Of a DNA stretch of 23,646 nt, positions 13,530-21,215 are shown piece after piece. Made by a program: the position numbers and the translations under genes. Under the pieces are notes generated by a model that was given only the letters and a program-made list of their open reading frames with translations, was not told where the DNA came from and made no database searches. Numbering within the stretch: the first letter of the stretch is position 1; every line of letters begins with the position of its first letter. This stretch comes from AP-15 sp035570595 (GTDB taxonomy: Bacteria; Pseudomonadota; Alphaproteobacteria; ATCC43930; CGMCC-115725). The stretch lies in contig DATMLF010000048.1 of NCBI GenBank assembly GCA_035570595.1, forward strand, positions 1 to 23,646, written 5' to 3'.

Positions 13530-16274
13530 ATGCGATTTTTGCGGGGCGTGGTCTCGGGGATTGGAGCGAGGCTGCCTCTGGCGGCGCTGACGCGCAGGCT
13601 GCTGCCGCGGGCCCAAACCGACGGGCTCGAGCCCTCGGTCTACGGCTTCATCCTGCGCTACAGCTGGCGCGAGCAGATCTACGTCGTCGCGATGACCCTG
13701 CTGTCGTTCCCGTTTTTGTATTGGTCGCTCGACCTGCCGAAACAGATCATCAACCGAGCCATTTCCGGCAAGCACTTCCCGGCATCCTATTTTGGCCTGG
13801 AGCTCAACCAAATCCCGTACCTGCTTGTCCTGTGCACGGTTTTCCTGGTGCTGATCCTGGTGAACGGGTGGTTCAAGCTGCACGTCAACGTCAGGAAAGG
13901 CCAGCTCGGCGAGCGCATGCTGCGCCGCCTGCGCTACGAGCTTTACGAGCGGGTGCTGCGCTTTCCGCTCCACCATTTCGATCGCGTCGCCTCGGGGCAG
14001 ATCGTCGCAATGATCACCGCCGAGCTGGAGCCGGTCGGCGGCTTTGTCGGCGAGGCCTTCGCCGTGCCGATCTCACAGGCCGGCACGTTGCTGACGATCC
14101 TGATTTTTATGTTTATGCAAAACCCGGTGCTGGGTGCCGCGGCCCTGGCGTTCTACCCGTTGCAGGGCTACCTGATCCCCAAGATGCAGCGCGTCATCCG
14201 CGCTCTCGGCCGCATGCGCGTGCGCAAGATCAGGGGCCTGTCCGACCGTATCGGCGAAACCATTGCTGCCCGCGTCGAGATCCGGGTCAATGACGGCGCC
14301 CAGTATCAGCTGGCCGAGATTGCCCAGCGCCTTGGCGAAATTTACGACATCCGTCTCGAAGTCTACAATCGCAAGTTCTTTGTCAAATTCCTGAACAATT
14401 TGATCGGCAATTTGACCCCGTTCTTCTTTTTTGTGATTGGTGGCTATTTCGTCATAAAGCACAGCCTGTCGTTCGGCGCGCTGGTCGCGGTGCTCGCCGC
14501 GTTTAAGGACATGTCGTCGCCGTGGAAGGAATTGCTTGACTATTACCAGAACCAGCAGGACGTGGCGATCAAATACGAGCAGGTTGTCGAGCAGTTTCAC
14601 GTCGCGGACATGGTCGACCGGCGCCTGCTGCTCGAAACCCCTGAGCATGTCGAGCCGTTTTCCGGCGAGGTTGCCGCGGTCAATGTCGATGTCGTCGACC
14701 CCGACGGCATTCACCTCCTCGAAGGCGTCAACTTCGCGTTCCCGATCGGCGCCGATGTCGGCATCGTCGGCCACAGCAACAGCGGTCGCAACATGCTGCC
14801 GCAGCTGTTCGCGCGGCTGGAAACCCCGACGACCGGGCGGGTGACGATCGGCGGCGCCGACCTCTCGACGCTGCCGTTCGCGGTCTCCGGTCGGCGCGTC
14901 GGCTATGTCGGGCCGACGACCTATCTCTTATCGGTGAGCGTGCGCGACAATTTGCTGATCGGCCTGCGCCACCAGCCGCGCAGCATGCCGGACGACGGCG
15001 ACGGCGCTACCGATGCCGAGCGGACGCGTCAGCTCGAGGAGGCGCGGCAATCGGCGAACAGCGAATACGACGTTGCCGCCGATTGGATCGACTACGAGCA
15101 GGCCGGCGTCCCCGACAGGGCGGCGCTCGACGCCCGCATTCTCGACGTGCTGCGTCTCGTCGACCTCGACGACGACGTCTATCTTCTCGGCCTGCGCGGG
15201 CGGGTCGACCCCGAGGCCGCGCCCGATATCGCGCAGCGCATCGTCGAGGCGCGGCATGTGTTGGCCAACCGGCTCGCCGACAGCGGCCAGTCCCATCTCG
15301 TCGAGCGCTTTGACGCCGATCGCTACAACGTCAATTCGTCGATTGGCGCCAACCTGCTGTTCGGCACCCCGATCGGCCCCGATTTTGAAGGGGAGGGGCT
15401 CGCGCGCAGCGATTATGTCCTTGGTGTGCTCGACGAATTGAAGCTGCCGCCCGACCTGATCGCGATCGGCGAAAAGCTGGCGCGCACCAGCGTCGAATTG
15501 TTCGCCGGCATGGAGCCCGAGCACCAGTTCTTCGAGGAGTTCAGCTTTCTCGGCGCCGACGAGCTGCCGGATTTCGAGCGCATCCTCGGCCGCGTCGACA
15601 AGATCGGGGTCGACGGCCTCTTGCCGGCAGAGCGGTTGCGGCTGCTCGGCCTCGGGCTGAAGCTGGTCGCGGCGCGCGACCCACTCGGCCTCGTCGACGA
15701 GGCGATGCAGCAGCGCATTCTGCAGGCCCGGCGGAATTTCGCCGAGGGCTTGCCCAAGGAGTTGCGCGGCTCGGTCGAGTTTTTTGATCCCGAGCGCTAC
15801 AATGCGGCCGCCTCGATCCAGGAGAACATGTTGTTCGGGACGATCCTGCGCGGCGAGGCCGGCAGCCGCGAACGGATCAACGGGGCGATGAGCGAGCTCT
15901 TGAGCGAGCTTGGCCTGCGCGAGACGATCATCGGCGTCGGGCTCGACTACCCGGTCGGCACCGGCGGGCTGCGCCTCTCGGAAACCCAACGCCAAAAGGT
16001 CGCGATCGCGATCGCGATCCTGAAGCGGCCCGACCTTGTCGTGTTCAACGACGCAACCGCGGTGCTCGACGGCGCCACCGAAACCGCGATCATCGACCGG
16101 GTCAAGCACGAGCTCGACGGCCGCAGCCTGGTATGCAGCCTGCACCGCCCGCGGCTCGCCTCGGCTTTCGACGAAATCGCGGTCATGGACCAGGGCCGCC
16201 TCGTCCAGCAAGGGCGCTTCGAGGATTTGCAAAAGTCCGGCAGCCCGCTCGAGCCGTTAATGGCCGCGGAGTAG
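13530..16274 (+). CDS. ABC exporter-like protein with degenerate, long-insert ATPase domain
   Basis: A 914-residue fusion of a membrane domain (about 1-345, 5-6 hydrophobic helices) and a nucleotide-binding domain. Walker A reads GHSNSGRN (414-421): the Lys is Arg and the next Ser/Thr is Asn. The Q-loop Gln is absent (YVGPTTYLL). The signature is LSETQ (816-820), Walker B is LVVFND (836-841) and the H-loop His872 is present. Walker A and signature are about 400 residues apart instead of about 110. The extra 290 residues contain two further copies of the segment that normally follows the Q-loop: FDADRYN...NLLFG (594-612) and FDPERYN...NMLFG (752-770), 158 residues apart. From memory, the long insert occurs in an alphaproteobacterial exporter family; the Walker A and B losses look specific here. 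Function is unknown and ATPase activity doubtful. Confidence 0.85.
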   Translation: MRFLRGVVSGIGARLPLAALTRRLLPRAQTDGLEPSVYGFILRYSWREQIYVVAMTLLSFPFLYWSLDLPKQIINRAISGKHFPASYFGLELNQIPYLLVLCTVFLVLILVNGWFKLHVNVRKGQLGERMLRRLRYELYERVLRFPLHHFDRVASGQIVAMITAELEPVGGFVGEAFAVPISQAGTLLTILIFMFMQNPVLGAAALAFYPLQGYLIPKMQRVIRALGRMRVRKIRGLSDRIGETIAARVEIRVNDGAQYQLAEIAQRLGEIYDIRLEVYNRKFFVKFLNNLIGNLTPFFFFVIGGYFVIKHSLSFGALVAVLAAFKDMSSPWKELLDYYQNQQDVAIKYEQVVEQFHVADMVDRRLLLETPEHVEPFSGEVAAVNVDVVDPDGIHLLEGVNFAFPIGADVGIVGHSNSGRNMLPQLFARLETPTTGRVTIGGADLSTLPFAVSGRRVGYVGPTTYLLSVSVRDNLLIGLRHQPRSMPDDGDGATDAERTRQLEEARQSANSEYDVAADWIDYEQAGVPDRAALDARILDVLRLVDLDDDVYLLGLRGRVDPEAAPDIAQRIVEARHVLANRLADSGQSHLVERFDADRYNVNSSIGANLLFGTPIGPDFEGEGLARSDYVLGVLDELKLPPDLIAIGEKLARTSVELFAGMEPEHQFFEEFSFLGADELPDFERILGRVDKIGVDGLLPAERLRLLGLGLKLVAARDPLGLVDEAMQQRILQARRNFAEGLPKELRGSVEFFDPERYNAAASIQENMLFGTILRGEAGSRERINGAMSELLSELGLRETIIGVGLDYPVGTGGLRLSETQRQKVAIAIAILKRPDLVVFNDATAVLDGATETAIIDRVKHELDGRSLVCSLHRPRLASAFDEIAVMDQGRLVQQGRFEDLQKSGSPLEPLMAAE

Positions 16275-16770
16275 GCGCTGGCCGCGAGCTCGCTACAGCA
16301 ATCCGATGGCCTCGCCCCGGCGCTGCGTGACCGGGTCGAGCTGCTCTTTGCCGCACCCCCCGCGGAGGGGCTCGGCCTTTCCCGTCACTCGCGCTATTGC
16401 CTGGGGACATGGCGGGAACATTACCCTCGGCGCTCGGAAGGGCGGTGGCTTGAGCGCGCGGGTGGAACCCCATGGCGCACCAACCTCGTTATGCGGACGA
16501 CGAGGTTGGAGGAATCTTCCGTTCCGGTGACGGCGGTCTCGCCGCGCAGGCGCGGACGCGCATCCGCACCGGCAAAGCCCGAGAGCGCGCCTCGACGTCT
16601 GGGTGAACCTGTTGCTCGGTGGAGACCAAGCTCGAGGGCTTGTTTGCGGGCGTCGATTCGACGCGGCAACCCACAGCGCTTCGAACTCGGTGTTGACCAT
16701 GTCGACCACGCCAAAAGTGCCAACGGCCCCTCGCGCGGCCATCGTCGTAACTAACCGGTTTCCAAAAGGG
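16275..16770. other. intergenic stretch between the ABC gene and the tRNA-derived repeat
   Basis: About 500 bp without a supportable gene; frames on both strands look like non-coding GC-rich DNA. The one clear structure is a perfect 10-bp inverted repeat, CCAACCTCGT (16480-16489) and ACGAGGTTGG (16500-16509), with a 10-nt loop. It has no T-tract, and its distance from the ABC stop (about 200 bp) is long for a terminator. It could hold decayed gene remains, but I recognise none. Confidence 0.45.
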
Positions 16771-16818
16771 AATTTGGAGCGGGCGAAGGGATTCGAACCT
16801 TCGACCCCAACCTTGGCA
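16771..16818 (-). repeat. 48-bp partial copy of the tRNA-Gly 3' half (putative distal att site)
   Basis: This segment equals 18142-18189 except at one base (16800 T versus 18171 C). It covers the tRNA from the anticodon to the CCA and four to five bases beyond. The change makes an A-C mismatch in the T-arm, and the 5' half is replaced by unrelated sequence, so it is not a functional tRNA. A truncated tRNA 3' end at a distance from the intact gene is the usual footprint of tyrosine-recombinase integration. This would be the displaced original half of the site. Confidence 0.75.
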
Positions 16819-17023
16819 TGGGCCTACGCCAGGGTATCCGGCAGTCCGCCACGGCATGATACTCTACGAAAAATCAATGGCCTAACGCTCACTCGACCTG
16901 CCGTCGATATCCGATCCTATCCGGCGACTTGCTACCAAATCCTTGGAATCAGCGTCGATGAGGGTATGATAGCCTCATTCTAAGCAAATGTCCAGCAGGT
17001 GGTTGATATACCTGGGGAAAAGC

Positions 17024-17540
17024 TCACCAAGCGACCGCGACCTTCAGCGCCGCGCCGGAGTCAGCCAAATCGGCGTAGTCGGGGTGTTCGTGAAGGCTTG
17101 CCAAAACACCAATGCCTGCGTCCGAAATGACGATCTCAAAGCCGTCCACAGTTGCGGCATAGGCAGCCAGGCCCGAGTCGGCATTGCGCTGTGACGGAAC
17201 ACATTTTCCCGGAGTTCGCCCATTGCCCCGATGATCCCTGCTGCAAGTGGCCTAGGAAAGCCGACTGCGAAAGCCGCCTGCTCAGCACGACTACGCCACA
17301 AGGCCCAGCGATCGGCGCCATCACCTTCGTCGGCGTAGCATCGCAACGGAAACACGCCAGCCCGCGACCGGAACGCAGTGCCGCCAATACGACCGGCGCT
17401 TATTGCGTATTCGATAGTCCCCGCGAACGGGGCTTCGAACTTCACCGTTGTGGGACAATTATCCCGTTGAGAAAGCCGGCCGATGAGTGTAGATTGCTCT
17501 GGCGAACGCCACGGCTTCCAAAGTCCGAGGTCATTGGATG
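17024..17540 (-). pseudogene. remnant of a GHKL (HATPase_c) ATP-binding protein
   Basis: On the minus strand one frame reads FEAPFAGTIEYAISAGRIGGTAF ... AAGIIGAMGELRENVFRHS. The adjacent frame continues DSGLAAYAATVDGFEIVISDAGIGVLASL...HPDYADLADSGAALKVAV and stops at TGA 17024-17026. The first part ends with a GHKL N-box (E-x3-N in GELREN) and the second contains the G1 box (DAGIGV). The spacing and order are those of a histidine-kinase-like ATPase domain. A frameshift near 17184-17192 separates them, and the G2 part of the ATP lid is missing. The 5' end is not resolved; 17540 is an outer bound. Full-length relatives are stand-alone ATP-binding proteins of unknown role. Confidence 0.65.
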
Positions 17541-17556
17541 TGGAACATTCCAATGA

Positions 17557-17841
17557 CCCCGCAAGCACATTCCGCGCTACCCACTGGTGAGCGCCACCTT
17601 GATCGGCCGCTTGGCCGTCGCAAAGGACAGGCAGGGACAGCGTCTGGGCGCGCTCCTTTTGGCCGACGCGCTCCAGCGCTCTTTCGAGAGCGCCAGCACG
17701 GTGGGATCCTCGATGGTGATCGTCGATGCTCTGGACGAGGCGGCAGCCGGTTTCTGTGCGGCGCATGGATTCGTGCGGTTGCCGGAGTCACTGCGGCTCG
17801 TGCTGCCGATGCGCCTAGCGGGCGGGAGCGCTGAACGATGA
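17557..17841 (+). pseudogene. 5'-truncated GNAT acetyltransferase, TacT-like toxin remnant
   Basis: From just after an in-frame TGA (17554-17556) the frame reads KHIPRYPLVSATLIGRLAV, then an acetyl-CoA loop RQGQRLGALLL. It continues with VGSSMVIVDALDEAAAGFCAAHGF and ends LPESLRLVLPM. These are the second half of a GNAT fold in the order typical of TacT-type toxins, which acetylate aminoacyl-tRNA. The N-terminal strands and the start are missing, and no DUF1778-type antitoxin gene lies upstream. A GTG at 17587 could start translation but would give only about 84 residues without a complete fold. I therefore call it a remnant. Confidence 0.7.
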
Positions 17842-18093
17842 GCTTCGCACCCGCTTCGCAGCAGGCGCCCTAGAAGCAAAATCAACCTCGCTGCGGCCTG
17901 CGGAGCAGCACAGAGGCGCCCACAGCGCGCCCTCTCGATAACATTGGATCTCTCGCGTTGCGGCCCGTCATCCAGGCGACCGACGGCAGTTTGGCGGGGC
18001 CTTCTATGCCTAAGGCGGCCCAAGTCCCGCCACTTTACACTTTCCGCTGCTTCCCCCCTACGTCCCCGATGCAGGCTTCATGGACGGGGAAGC

Positions 18094-18117
18094 AAAAAAC
18101 GGTCGCGAAGGACCGTT
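18094..18117 (-). terminator. Rho-independent terminator of tRNA-Gly
   Basis: On the minus strand, AACGGTC (from 18117 down to 18111), a 6-nt loop and GACCGTT form a 7-bp stem followed by TTTT to 18094. It lies about 29 bases after the tRNA 3' end, as expected for its transcription terminator. Confidence 0.8.
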
Positions 18118-18141
18118 CTAAGTCGCTGATTTCCTTCAGAA

Positions 18142-18189
18142 AATTTGGAGCGGGCGAAGGGATTCGAACCCTCGACCCCAACCTTGGCA
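18142..18189 (-). repeat. 48-bp repeat shared with 16771-16818 (proximal att site, within tRNA-Gly)
   Basis: This is the intact-gene copy of the tRNA 3'-half repeat, covering anticodon to CCA plus the four downstream bases. It differs from the distal copy at a single base. If the element integrated by site-specific recombination, this copy came in on the element and kept the tRNA functional. Confidence 0.7.
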
Positions 18190-18220
18190 AGGTTGTGCTC
18201 TACCCCTGAGCTACGCCCGC
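18146..18220 (-). tRNA. tRNA-Gly (GCC anticodon)
   Basis: On the minus strand the 75-nt sequence folds as a cloverleaf. The acceptor stem is GCGGGCG/CGCCCGC, the D-arm has AGGGGTAGA, and the anticodon arm CAACC-TTGCCAA-GGTTG carries GCC. The T-loop is TTCGAAT and the encoded 3' end is TCCA. A terminator follows. It is the anchor of the putative integrated element downstream. Confidence 0.96.
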
Positions 18221-18387
18221 GCCCCACTGTGCCGGCCGCTGCTGCCGGCTGCGGCCATGATAGCCCGGACGGAGCGGTTTGCAAGGTCGCAGTCCGCCGG
18301 CTGCAGCGTTGCTGCCACAGGCTTGCCCCCGGGAGTTTTGTCGGCTGCAGCCTTGCCGGCGCCGCTCGCCGGCGCCATGGTGCGACG

Positions 18388-18912
18388 ATGGATGCCGCGC
18401 CTTTGACCCCGGAGGGGTTGTTCCGCCGGCTCGACGCGCTGGGGATCGCGCATCGCACCGCACGCCACCCGCCGGTCTTCACCGTCGCCGAGGCGGCGGC
18501 GTTGCGCGGCAGCCTGCCCGGCGGGCATTGCAAGAGCCTGTTTCTCAAGGACAGGAAGGGCGGGTTCTGGCTCGCGGTCATGCTCGAGGAGCGGCGCCCC
18601 GACCTGAAGGAGCTGGCGGCCCGTCTCGGCGCCGCGCGGTTTTCGTTCGGCAGTGCCGCGGAGCTTTTTGATTTGCTGGGAGTGCGGCCGGGCAGCGTCA
18701 CCCCGTTCGCGCTGGCGAACGACCGCGGCCAGCGGGTTGTCCCGGTGCTCGACCGCGACATGCTCAACCGCGATCCGCTCAATTATCATCCGCTGGCGAA
18801 CGACCGCACCACCGCGATCGCACCCGCCGACCTGCTGCGCTTTGTCGCCGCCTGCGGGCACGAGCCGCGGATTGTCGACCTCGCCGACATCGACCGCTGC
18901 GCGCTCGCGTGA
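18388..18912 (+). CDS. YbaK/ProX-type prolyl-tRNA editing protein
   Basis: A 174-residue stand-alone aminoacyl-tRNA deacylase of the YbaK/ProXp family. The fold markers are HPPVFTVAEA (27-36), the conserved Lys49 in GGHCKSLFLKD, GSVTPFALAND (102-112), and YHPLANDRTTAIAPADLLRF (133-152). Enzymes with this last pattern are mostly the ProXp-ala (PrdX) type, which hydrolyse Ala mischarged onto tRNA-Pro. That specificity is inferred. The start is ATG at 18388. In-frame codons upstream run back into the tRNA-Gly gene and are not coding. It begins about 170 bp from the tRNA 5' end and is divergent from it; downstream genes are on the same strand. Confidence 0.88.
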   Translation: MDAAPLTPEGLFRRLDALGIAHRTARHPPVFTVAEAAALRGSLPGGHCKSLFLKDRKGGFWLAVMLEERRPDLKELAARLGAARFSFGSAAELFDLLGVRPGSVTPFALANDRGQRVVPVLDRDMLNRDPLNYHPLANDRTTAIAPADLLRFVAACGHEPRIVDLADIDRCALA

Positions 18913-19018
18913 GCCGCCGGCGCGACGGCGCCCGCCCGCGGACGGGCTTTGCCGTCCGGGCGCTTGTGTTCGGCCGCGCGCGCGGCCATGTTGAGAAGGA
19001 ATTCGGAAGAGGAGAGCG

Positions 19019-19927
19019 ATGCCGAGCGAACCTTTGATCGGCGGCGCTGCTGCCGCCCCCGTCAAGGACGTCACCACCACGACCTTTATGGCCGAGGTCG
19101 TCGACGGCTCGTTCGAGACCCCGGTCATTGTCGATTTCTGGGCGCCGTGGTGCGGCCCGTGCCGGCAGCTCGGGCCGCTGCTCGAAAAGACCGTCCGCGC
19201 CGCCAACGGCGCGGTGCGCATGGTGAAGCTCAACATCGACGAGAACCCGGAGATCGCGCAGCAGATGCGCATCCAGTCGATCCCGGCGGTCTACGCGTTC
19301 AAGGACGGCCGGCCGGTCGACGGCTTTGTCGGCGCGGTGCCGGAAAGCCAGGTCAAGCAGTTCGTGCAGCGCGTTACGGGCGGCACGGGCGGCCCGTCGC
19401 CGGTCGACGAGGCATTGGCGATGGCGAAGGAGGCGCTGCAGCAAGGCGACCACGCCAGCGCCGGCGCCGTCTTCTCGCAGATCCTGCAGCGCGAGCCGGG
19501 GCATGTCGAAGCCCAGGCGGGCCTCGCCCGTGCCTTGATCGCCGGCGGCGAGACCGCAAAGGCGCGCCAATTGCTCGACCGGGTGGCGACGGAGAACGCC
19601 GCCAACCCCGAGATCGCGGCGGCGCGCGCGGCGCTCGAGCTTGCCGAGCAGGCGAAGACCGCGATGGCGTCGGCGGGCAAGCTGCGCCGCCGGCTGGCCG
19701 ACAACCCGGACGACCACGAGGCGCGGCTCGAGCTCGCGACGGCACTCTTCGGCACCGGCGACCGCGAGGCCGCGATCGACGAATTGCTGAGCTTATACAA
19801 GCGCGACCGCGAATGGAACGAGCAGGCGGCGCGCAAGCAGCTCGTCAAGTTTTTCGAAGTCATGGGCGGCTCCGATCCGCTGACGTTGAACGCGCGGCGG
19901 CGGTTGTCGGCCCTGATGTTTTCTTAA
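19019..19927 (+). CDS. CnoX-like thioredoxin/TPR co-chaperone
   Basis: A 302-residue protein. An N-terminal thioredoxin domain (about 18-120) has WCGPC (44-48) and cis-Pro in SIPAVY. It is followed by helical TPR-like repeats (130-290, e.g. ALAMAKEALQQGDHASAGAVF and HEARLELATALFGTGDREAAI). This is the CnoX (YbbN) architecture: a redox-protective holdase that hands clients to chaperones. The E. coli protein has a non-reducing SQHC motif; here the intact WCGPC suggests thiol-disulfide activity, as known for Caulobacter CnoX. A strong ribosome site (GAGGAGA) lies upstream. It leads a tight group with the LON-domain and Trm112-like genes, suggesting joint expression. Confidence 0.9.
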   Translation: MPSEPLIGGAAAAPVKDVTTTTFMAEVVDGSFETPVIVDFWAPWCGPCRQLGPLLEKTVRAANGAVRMVKLNIDENPEIAQQMRIQSIPAVYAFKDGRPVDGFVGAVPESQVKQFVQRVTGGTGGPSPVDEALAMAKEALQQGDHASAGAVFSQILQREPGHVEAQAGLARALIAGGETAKARQLLDRVATENAANPEIAAARAALELAEQAKTAMASAGKLRRRLADNPDDHEARLELATALFGTGDREAAIDELLSLYKRDREWNEQAARKQLVKFFEVMGGSDPLTLNARRRLSALMFS

Positions 19928-19939
19928 GGGAGGACCCCG

Positions 19940-20599
19940 ATGAGCGAGCGGCCCGGCGCCACCGCGCTATGCGAGACCCTGCCGATCTTCCCGCTCGCCG
20001 GGGTTCTGCTGCTGCCGCGCGGGCAGCTCCCGCTCAACATCTTCGAGCCGCGCTATCTGGCGATGACGCGCGACGCGCTGGCCGGCGACCGGCTGATCGG
20101 CATGGTTCAGCCGAGCGACCCGAACCAGCCGGCGGCGGGCAACCCGCCGGTCTACCCGACCGGCTGCGCCGGCCGGATCACCTCGTTCTCGGAGACTGAC
20201 GACGGCCGCTACCTGATCACCTTGACCGGGCTGTGCCGGTTCCGCATTCATCAGGAGCTGCCGCTCCTGAGCGGCTACCGGCGGGTGGTGCCGCGGTGGG
20301 ACGAGTTCGCCAGCGACCTGCGAAACCCGCGTCAGCCCGGGTTTGACCGCGAGCGCCTGATGCAGGGCCTGCGCGCCTATTTCGACCGGCATCAGATCAA
20401 GGCCGAATGGGACGCGATCGGCTCGGTGCCGGGCGAGCGCCTCGTCACGTCGATCGCTATGGTGTGCCCGTTCGAGCCGAGCGAAAAGCAGGCGCTGCTC
20501 GAGGCGCCTGACATCGACGAGCGCGCCAAGCTCTTGACCGCGATCGTCGAGATGGCGGTCATGGACCGGCCGAGCGGGGGCGGTGCGGCCCGGCACTGA
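19940..20599 (+). CDS. LON substrate-binding-domain protein
   Basis: A 219-residue stand-alone version of the Lon protease N-terminal domain, without ATPase or protease parts. It starts with LPIFPLAGVLLLPRGQLPLNIFEPRYLAM, the family's diagnostic stretch. GCAGRITSFSETDDGRYLITLTGLCRF, a helical part, and a C-terminal KQALLEAPDIDERAKLLTAIVEMA follow. It is thought to bind unfolded or specific proteins; the exact role is unknown. GGGAGG lies 6 bp before the ATG, and the gene begins 12 bp after the CnoX-like stop, so it is probably co-translated in one operon. Confidence 0.92.
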   Translation: MSERPGATALCETLPIFPLAGVLLLPRGQLPLNIFEPRYLAMTRDALAGDRLIGMVQPSDPNQPAAGNPPVYPTGCAGRITSFSETDDGRYLITLTGLCRFRIHQELPLLSGYRRVVPRWDEFASDLRNPRQPGFDRERLMQGLRAYFDRHQIKAEWDAIGSVPGERLVTSIAMVCPFEPSEKQALLEAPDIDERAKLLTAIVEMAVMDRPSGGGAARH

Positions 20600-20629
20600 G
20601 GCTCGGCGACAGTCGACACGGAGGCGCGA

Positions 20630-20848
20630 ATGGAAGGGGCGTCGGAAATCGACCCGAAATTGCTCGAGATCCTGGTCTGCCCGCTGACCAAGGCGCCGTT
20701 GCGCTATGACCGGGAGGCCCACGAACTGGTCAGCGAGGAGGCCGGGCTCGCCTATCCGATCCGCGACGGCATCCCGATCATGCTGGTCGACGAGGCGCGC
20801 CCGCTGCGCGAGGACGAAAAGGCGACCAAAAGCCTGCCGCCCGCCTGA
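20630..20848 (+). CDS. Trm112-like small protein, single-Cys
   Basis: A 72-residue protein with KLLEILVCPLTKAPLRYD and GLAYPIRDGIPIMLVDEAR, the core of the Trm112/YcaR family. Eukaryotic Trm112 activates methyltransferases and binds zinc through four cysteines; here only one Cys is left. That is usual in bacterial members and implies no zinc site. The start is ATG at 20630 with GGAGG upstream, 30 bp after the LON-domain stop, so it probably belongs to the same operon. Confidence 0.92.
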   Translation: MEGASEIDPKLLEILVCPLTKAPLRYDREAHELVSEEAGLAYPIRDGIPIMLVDEARPLREDEKATKSLPPA

Positions 20849-21215
20849 ATGTGCCCACTCGAAATGAGACGGAGGATTGGGTGCCTTTCCGTCGACTCCG
20901 CAAAAAGCGCAGGGCCGTGCGGAGAAGTGTTTCGGCTGCAAAAGCGGCGGATTGAGCCCTCCTGTCCGGCTTGGCCGGGCTCCGCCCCGCCATCCACGTC
21001 TTTCTTTGGGGCTGCCCCAAAGCGTGGGTTGCCCCAAAGAAAGACGTGGATGCGCGGATCAAGTCCGCGCAAGACGACTTGACCTTGTCGGGCGCAGAGT
21101 CGAAACACGGATCTCTTCGAGGGATTTCCTCGGATACCCTGGCGTTTTCGCGGGAATGATGCCCAACTATTTGCGCTAGTTTAGGTTTTGCCAGGCGGAC
21201 ACTGAAAGAAGTGCA
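20849..21215. other. intergenic region with dispersed palindromic repeat
   Basis: No gene is supported here. The region holds a chain of inverted repeats: CTCCGCA/TGCGGAG (20896-20902 / 20918-20924), the 22-bp palindrome at 20991-21052, and GCGCGGA/TCCGCGC (21052-21058 / 21064-21070). Translations such as MAGLRPAIHVF and LRGLDPRIHVF come from the repeat and occur, as I recall, in many spurious alphaproteobacterial proteins. This points to a dispersed REP-like element rather than coding DNA. Confidence 0.6.
20991..21052. repeat. 22-bp perfect inverted repeat (REP-like hairpin)
   Basis: Arms at 20991-21012 and 21031-21052 are perfect complements (22 bp), separated by 18 nt. The loop and arms also repeat the word GCCCCAAAG (twice: near 21014 and 21031). 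An additional 7-bp hairpin lies immediately to the right. The long stem lies about 140 bp after the Trm112-like gene and could stop or protect its transcript. Confidence 0.85.

Larger units (their letters stand above)
16819..18145. mobile_element. mini integrated element at tRNA-Gly, integrase-less
   Basis: The DNA between the two 48-bp copies holds only gene remnants: a frameshifted GHKL ATPase (minus strand) and the C-terminal half of a GNAT toxin-like gene (plus strand). No integrase, replication or transfer gene is seen. Other frames are non-coding in character, and short frames containing GIRTLDP or GFEPSTP are translations of the tRNA repeats. I infer a decayed genomic island or the residue of several insertions. 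A tandem tRNA duplication followed by decay is the alternative, but it would not explain the inserted remnants. Confidence 0.5.

Noticed and set aside
14073..16232. Long minus-strand frames opposite the ABC protein
   Set aside because: Antisense shadows of a high-GC gene; no recognisable motif.
16771..16850. Second tRNA-Gly gene
   Set aside because: The 5' half is missing and the T-arm is mismatched; it is only a 3'-half fragment.
16603..16983. Plus-strand frame containing GFEPSTPTLA
   Set aside because: The peptide is the translated tRNA-Gly fragment; it is a common spurious annotation.
17958..18209. Plus-strand frame ending GEGIRTLDPNLGKV
   Set aside because: This is the translated antisense of the intact tRNA-Gly.
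20877..21179. Frames with LRPAIHVFLWG and FGCKSGGLSPP
   Set aside because: They are produced by the palindromic repeat and share no gene-like features.
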